This document shows, one piece after another, positions 60,091-64,000 of a DNA stretch of 64,000 nt. Under the pieces are notes generated by a model, which saw only the letters and a program-made list of their open reading frames with translations, did no database searches and was not told the DNA's origin. The first letter of the stretch is position 1, and every line of letters begins with the position of its first letter. Source of the stretch: Caloranaerobacter sp050286925 (GTDB lineage Bacteria > Bacillota > Clostridia > Tissierellales > Thermohalobacteraceae); NCBI RefSeq assembly GCF_050286925.1, contig NZ_JBFWFX010000008.1, positions 41,196 to 105,195 of the forward strand, read 5' to 3'. Position numbers and translations under genes: made by a program.

Positions 60091-60975
60091 ATGAAAATTA
60101 AACTGTTTGTAATTATTATGTCTTTATTTATAGTTTCAGGGTGTACAATGAATAACGATAAAAAAGTTAATAATGTTCAAGAAAGCGGTAAGAATTTATT
60201 AACAATAGAAGAGATAAAAAAAGAATATGATGCTTCAGACTCGGAAATAGTCAATATAACTAAATTCAAAAGAAATGATACAGATTATGTTTTAATTGAA
60301 AGTCAAGAACCTACTTTATCAAATAGATTTGAATTGATTAATTTAAAAACAGGAGATAGAGATATTTTACCTAGTGAAGATTGCTTTATTGAATCATACG
60401 AAGTAATAAATGAAAATTACATAGTGTTGCTAGCAAATGGGGAACATTCAGAAAGTGCTTTAAGAACAGCACCATTTGAAATACATTGTATCAGAAGTAC
60501 TGAAAATGTTAATTGTAATTATGATTTTATTGCAAGACATAAAGATATAAATTTTCCAATTGATAAAAAAGTTTTTCTCGGAAGTAAAGTAAATGAAATT
60601 ATCGCTGAAATAGAAACTACTTTGAATGGAATACAAATTATGTTTAAACCACAAAAAGGTTTTGAAGCTATGTTTTATGCAGATTTTATAGATATACCAA
60701 ATACAGAAATAAATTATAATGAAGAAAAAAATCAACTAATTATTTGTTTTGAAGATACAAAAATAGATAGTAATTTATATAAACAGAAATTAGAAAATAT
60801 TAAAGAGAATTGCTACTTTAACTCTGTAGAATTTTATGAAGAATATGATAATAGTTACATTAGAATTAATTTAAAAGAACCATCTAAATTTTTTAATGTA
60901 AAAACATTTAATCTATATAATTCCAAATATCCATGTATTGAAATAAGATTTAAGTCGAATGAAGAAGAAATATAA
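60091..60975 (+). CDS. Lipoprotein of unknown function
   Basis: A 294-aa protein with signal and lipobox IVSGC (Cys about residue 18). The mature chain is acidic, with beta-strand-rich stretches such as YVLIESQEP, FELINLKTGDRDIL and YEVINENYIVLLANGEH that resemble propeller-like or SmpA-like folds. No catalytic motif. AGGAGAG precedes the start. It follows the secreted protein by 38 bases and may share its transcript. Confidence 0.7.
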   Translation: MKIKLFVIIMSLFIVSGCTMNNDKKVNNVQESGKNLLTIEEIKKEYDASDSEIVNITKFKRNDTDYVLIESQEPTLSNRFELINLKTGDRDILPSEDCFIESYEVINENYIVLLANGEHSESALRTAPFEIHCIRSTENVNCNYDFIARHKDINFPIDKKVFLGSKVNEIIAEIETTLNGIQIMFKPQKGFEAMFYADFIDIPNTEINYNEEKNQLIICFEDTKIDSNLYKQKLENIKENCYFNSVEFYEEYDNSYIRINLKEPSKFFNVKTFNLYNSKYPCIEIRFKSNEEEI

Positions 60976-61022
60976 ATAGGAGATATAAAAAAGTAATAAT
61001 GAAAATTTTGGGAGTGGTTAAT

Positions 61023-61439
61023 ATGCATAGAGTTTTTTTAAAGGGACAAGACTTTTACACAAAGTTAGAAGAGGTAATTAATAAGCATGAAAGTTTGAGG
61101 CTAAAGCAAGATGGTAATAAATGTGAGATAATGACTGTAAGCAAGTTAAGATTATCGAAAAACATATTATTACATCCAATCTTAAGTTATGCCGATTCAT
61201 GTAAATTAAAAATTGAAAAGACATCAGAAGGAGTTATTGTCAATTTTAGTTTAAGTTTCAGACGTTTAAAAGTTTTTTATGTTATTTTGGGAATTATTTT
61301 ATCGACGATTTTTTTAACTTTTAATAAATCATTTGTTGCTCCTTTAGTTTTAGTGGGTATTTTGCTGATTAATTATGTTGTTATTAGAAATAAATCTATT
61401 AGAATATTTGAACAGTTTTTATTGAATTGGAAAATGTGA
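61023..61439 (+). CDS. Two-helix membrane protein, 138 aa
   Basis: An N-terminal soluble half (FYTKLEEVINKHESLRLKQ) is followed by two membrane helices (VFYVILGIILSTIFLTF and FVAPLVLVGILLINYVVI) and a short basic tail. ATG 61023 has GGGAGTGG upstream; the earlier ATG at 60999 does not. A decayed copy of its 3' end lies at 49148-49229, upstream of the signalling cassette. Function unknown. Confidence 0.65.
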   Translation: MHRVFLKGQDFYTKLEEVINKHESLRLKQDGNKCEIMTVSKLRLSKNILLHPILSYADSCKLKIEKTSEGVIVNFSLSFRRLKVFYVILGIILSTIFLTFNKSFVAPLVLVGILLINYVVIRNKSIRIFEQFLLNWKM

Positions 61440-61622
61440 TTAATAAAATTAAAAATTTATTTTTATAGAAGAAAATAATGATTATTACTATTATTGAGAA
61501 ATACCTGTAAATTCTATATGTATATAGCCAGATGTTCACATTTAAAAGTTGTTTATTTTTAAATGGATATTTAGATTATTCAGGCTAGGAGATAAGTTAT
61601 AATATACGAGGAGGCAATATTA

Positions 61623-61829
61623 ATGGAAATTAAAAACATATTAAAGAAATTAGCTTATATATGTATCTTTTTAGCTGTTTTTATTCTGCTCTACGGTCTT
61701 GTGGAAACATCAATATTTGGGAGTTATTTAATATTAATATTAATAGTTACTTTTTTTATCGCTGTTTCGTTTATATTATTGGCCTTAAGTGAAATATTAG
61801 AGTGGTTGCATTTTTTAAGCAAAAAATAA
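61623..61829 (+). CDS. Small two-helix membrane protein, 68 aa
   Basis: Two strong hydrophobic helices (LAYICIFLAVFILLYGLV and SYLILILIVTFFIAVSFILLAL). GAGGAGGC lies before ATG 61623. Not recognised. It ends the accessory island; 61440-61622 before it has no gene. Confidence 0.6.
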   Translation: MEIKNILKKLAYICIFLAVFILLYGLVETSIFGSYLILILIVTFFIAVSFILLALSEILEWLHFLSKK

Positions 61830-61894
61830 TTAGATAAAAGATTTTTATTGATGCGGCATTATCATAAAATAATCACATAAAGTACATATTTTTC

Positions 61895-61923
61895 TTGACA
61901 AAAATATAAAATATATTTATAAT
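61895..61923 (+). promoter_or_regulatory. Promoter of the thrS T-box transcript
   Basis: TTGACA (61895-61900), a 17-bp spacer and TATAAT (61918-61923). Confidence 0.85.
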
Positions 61924-61934
61924 TTATTAAAAAT

Positions 61935-62183
61935 TCATATGCTAAAGCTGTGAAGGGAAGAGTAGACTAGAAACAGTCTTAAAGAGAGGGGAGTACCGTA
62001 GGCTGAGAGTCTCCCTAAGATATGACTAGTTGAAAACTGCCCCTGAGTTGTATCCGAAACCTAATTTTAGGGTAAGGATTTCCGTTGACTGCGTTAAAGT
62101 CATTAAGAGGGTTTATACCAATTAGGGTGGAACCGCGGGGATATCTCCCGTCCCTAGCTATATGTTGGGGCCGGGAGTTTTTA
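61935..62183 (+). promoter_or_regulatory. T-box riboswitch (threonine), upstream of thrS
   Basis: The core TTAGGGTGGAACCGCGGGG lies at about 62122-62140 and precedes a terminator stem (CTCCCGTCCC...GGGGCCGGGAG) with a T-rich tract. Stem I begins GTGAAGGGAAGAGTAG. ACT (Thr) after GAAA at 62036-62038 fits the specifier. Uncharged tRNA-Thr would switch on thrS. Confidence 0.92.
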
Positions 62184-62204
62184 TTTTTTAAGGCATAATA
62201 AAAT

Positions 62205-62275
62205 AACACTAAATACCTAGCATCTAGTACCAAGTACCTAGTATCTAATATCAATCATCTAGTATCAAAAATAAT
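62205..62275. repeat. Degenerate heptamer repeat tract
   Basis: Consecutive variants of CTAGTATC / CTAGTACC / AAGTACC / CTAATATC lie between the T-box terminator and thrS. The same motif, inverted, is seen at 11375-11400 before the valS T-box. Confidence 0.55.
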
Positions 62276-62290
62276 TTAGGAGGGATGCAG

Positions 62291-64000
62291 ATGGCGAAAA
62301 TAAAAATTACTCTACCAGATGGTTCTGTAAGAGAGTATGAAAAGGGTGTTACTGTATTTGATGTAGCTAATGATATAAGTAGTGGATTAGCTAGAGTGGC
62401 TGTAGGAGCTAAATTAAATGGAAAGGTAGTGGAATTAAATCATATAATTGAAGAAGATGCTTCGATAAGTATATTGAAGTTTAGTGATGATGAAGGAGCA
62501 GACATTTTCAGACATACAAGTGCCCATATTCTTGCACAAGCTGTTAAAAGATTATATCCAAATACTAAACTAGCAATAGGGCCTGCTATCGAAAATGGTT
62601 TTTATTATGATTTTGATTCAGAGCATAAATTTACACCAGAAGATTTAGAAAAGATTGAAGCAGAAATGAAAAAGATTGTTAAGGAACAGCTTGATATAGA
62701 AAGGTTCGAACTGCCAAGAGAAGAAGCGATAAAATTCTTAAAAGATAGAGGTGAAGATTATAAAGTTGAATTGGTAATGGATTTACCTGAAGATGCAGTA
62801 ATATCTTTTTACAAACAAGGCGAATTTGTTGATTTATGTGCCGGACCACACTTACCAAATACGAAAAAGGTTAAAGCAATAAAATTGTTAAGTATAGCTG
62901 GAGCATATTGGCGTGGGGATGAAAACAATAAGATGCTTCAGAGAATATATGGAACTTCTTTTGAAAAGAAAAAGGATTTAGATGAGTATCTGCATAGACT
63001 TGAAGAAGCTAAGAAAAGAGACCATAGAAAGTTAGGTAAAGAATTAGATTTATTTAGTATACAAGAAGAAGGGCCAGGATTCCCGTTCTTCCATCCTAAA
63101 GGAATGGTTATCAGAAATATTTTAGAAGATTTTTGGAGAAAAGAGCATGTTAAGAGAGGATATGGAGAGGTAAAAACACCTATTATATTAAATGAGGAAT
63201 TATGGCATAGGTCTGGACACTGGGATCACTATAAAGAAAATATGTATTTTACAAATATTGATTCTGTCCAATATGCTATAAAACCTATGAACTGCCCAGG
63301 AGCAATGCTGCTTTATAAGAGAAAGATGTATAGTTATAGAGATTTCCCTATTAGAATGTGTGAATTAGGTTTAGTGCACAGACATGAATTATCTGGAGTA
63401 TTACACGGGCTTATGAGAGTTAGATCATTTACTCAAGATGATGCACATATTTTCATGTTACCAGAACAGGTAAAAGATGAGATAAAAGGTGTAATTGATT
63501 TTGTTGACTATGTTTATAGTATATTTGGGTTCAAGTATCATGTAGAACTTTCAACAAGACCAGAAAATTCTATGGGAACTGATGAAGAATGGGAATTGGC
63601 AACAAATGCACTTAAAGAAGCATTAGAAGAGAAGGGACTTGAGTATAAGATTAATGAAGGTGATGGAGCTTTTTATGGTCCGAAAATAGATATTCATTTA
63701 GAGGATGCTATCGGTAGGACATGGCAGTGTGGAACAATACAGTTAGATTTCCAAATGCCACAAAGGTTTGATTTAACATATGTAGGAAGTGATGGAAATA
63801 AGCATAGACCAATAATGCTTCATAGAGTTATCTTTGGAAGTATTGAAAGATTTATTGGGATTTTAATAGAGCATTATGCAGGTAAATTTCCTGTTTGGTT
63901 AGCACCTGTACAAGTAAGTATATTACCTATTTCTGATAAGTTTAACGAATATGCATTTGAAATTAAGAAAGTATTAGAAGAAAAAGATATAAGAGTTGAA
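62291..64000 (+). CDS. thrS: Threonyl-tRNA synthetase, 3' end outside window
   Basis: 570 of about 635 residues are visible; the frame is open to the last base. Residues 1-62 form the TGS domain (MAKIKITLPDGSVREYEKGV). The editing domain has HTSAHILAQAVKRL and, later, DLCAGPHLPNT. The class II core has FPFFHPKGMVIRN, MNCPGAM, VHRHELSGVLHGLMRVRSFTQDDAHIF and HRVIFGSIERF. GGAGGGATGC precedes ATG 62291. It is controlled by the T-box upstream. Confidence 0.98.
   Translation, partial: MAKIKITLPDGSVREYEKGVTVFDVANDISSGLARVAVGAKLNGKVVELNHIIEEDASISILKFSDDEGADIFRHTSAHILAQAVKRLYPNTKLAIGPAIENGFYYDFDSEHKFTPEDLEKIEAEMKKIVKEQLDIERFELPREEAIKFLKDRGEDYKVELVMDLPEDAVISFYKQGEFVDLCAGPHLPNTKKVKAIKLLSIAGAYWRGDENNKMLQRIYGTSFEKKKDLDEYLHRLEEAKKRDHRKLGKELDLFSIQEEGPGFPFFHPKGMVIRNILEDFWRKEHVKRGYGEVKTPIILNEELWHRSGHWDHYKENMYFTNIDSVQYAIKPMNCPGAMLLYKRKMYSYRDFPIRMCELGLVHRHELSGVLHGLMRVRSFTQDDAHIFMLPEQVKDEIKGVIDFVDYVYSIFGFKYHVELSTRPENSMGTDEEWELATNALKEALEEKGLEYKINEGDGAFYGPKIDIHLEDAIGRTWQCGTIQLDFQMPQRFDLTYVGSDGNKHRPIMLHRVIFGSIERFIGILIEHYAGKFPVWLAPVQVSILPISDKFNEYAFEIKKVLEEKDIRVE

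Noticed and set aside
62015..62254. Minus-strand frame of 79 codons
   Set aside because: Antisense to the thrS T-box and heptamer tract, with no ribosome binding site.

Overview
The window is low-GC (roughly 30%), densely coded DNA from an endospore-forming member of the Clostridia. Spore genes (alpha/beta-type SASPs, YtxC, a PdaB-like deacetylase, CotE-like and SPOCS coat proteins), T-box-controlled aminoacyl-tRNA synthetases, AGGAGG-type ribosome binding sites and many TTG/GTG starts support this. The genus cannot be fixed from the sequence alone; an anaerobe near Tissierellales/Clostridiales is my inference.

Regions: 1-3.0 kb is the end of a cobalamin operon (cobU end, cobS, cobC-like phosphatase, then cblT-cblS for alpha-ribazole salvage). 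3-8 kb holds a GNAT enzyme, an MFS transporter, two DegV proteins and an AIM24-like protein. 8-16 kb carries trpS and valS, each behind a T-box, plus an orphan NMT1-type lipoprotein, pgsA and folC. 16-24.4 kb mixes small genes, a beta-propeller protein, SASP, a QueG-like protein, two polysaccharide deacetylases, SSB and a truncated Mur ligase. 24.4-28.7 kb has a Na/Pi symporter, an orphan N6-adenine methyltransferase and hpt. 28.7-33.5 kb is the asd-dapA-dapB-dapH operon with a divergent M20 deacetylase, which together would make diaminopimelate by the acetylase route. 33.5-46.7 kb is mostly housekeeping: CPBP protease, SASP, csp, hslO, three tRNAs (Phe, Gly, Cys), ytxC, ABC exporters, DUF445 and cstA. 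46.7-47.4 kb is a short CRISPR array (4 repeats, 3 spacers) with no cas genes nearby. 47.7-49.0 kb is a convergent pair of spore coat genes.

49-62 kb is an accessory island between the coat genes and thrS. Its core is a candidate cell-cell signalling cassette: an HTH-TPR regulator of the RRNPP (NprR/PlcR-like) kind, directly followed by a 50-aa exported pro-peptide. Next come a perfect 14-bp palindrome, a gene for an 81-aa secreted peptide, two FtsX-like permeases, an ABC ATPase and a lipoprotein. I read this as a peptide-controlled secreted-peptide/self-protection module, by inference. A decayed second copy of the signalling cassette, with its TPR region deleted and a diverged peptide tail, lies near 59 kb. 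The island also holds a broken padR, an ECF sigma/anti-sigma pair and a string of unknown secreted, lipoprotein and membrane genes.

Dispersed imperfect-palindrome repeats (about 117-201 bp, plus fragments) recur at 5.8, 17.5, 19.6, 22.2, 23.2, 47.4 and 48.5 kb. A separate long inverted repeat sits at 14.6 kb. Two adjacent genes at 16.2-16.5 kb have ribosome binding sites buried in hairpins.
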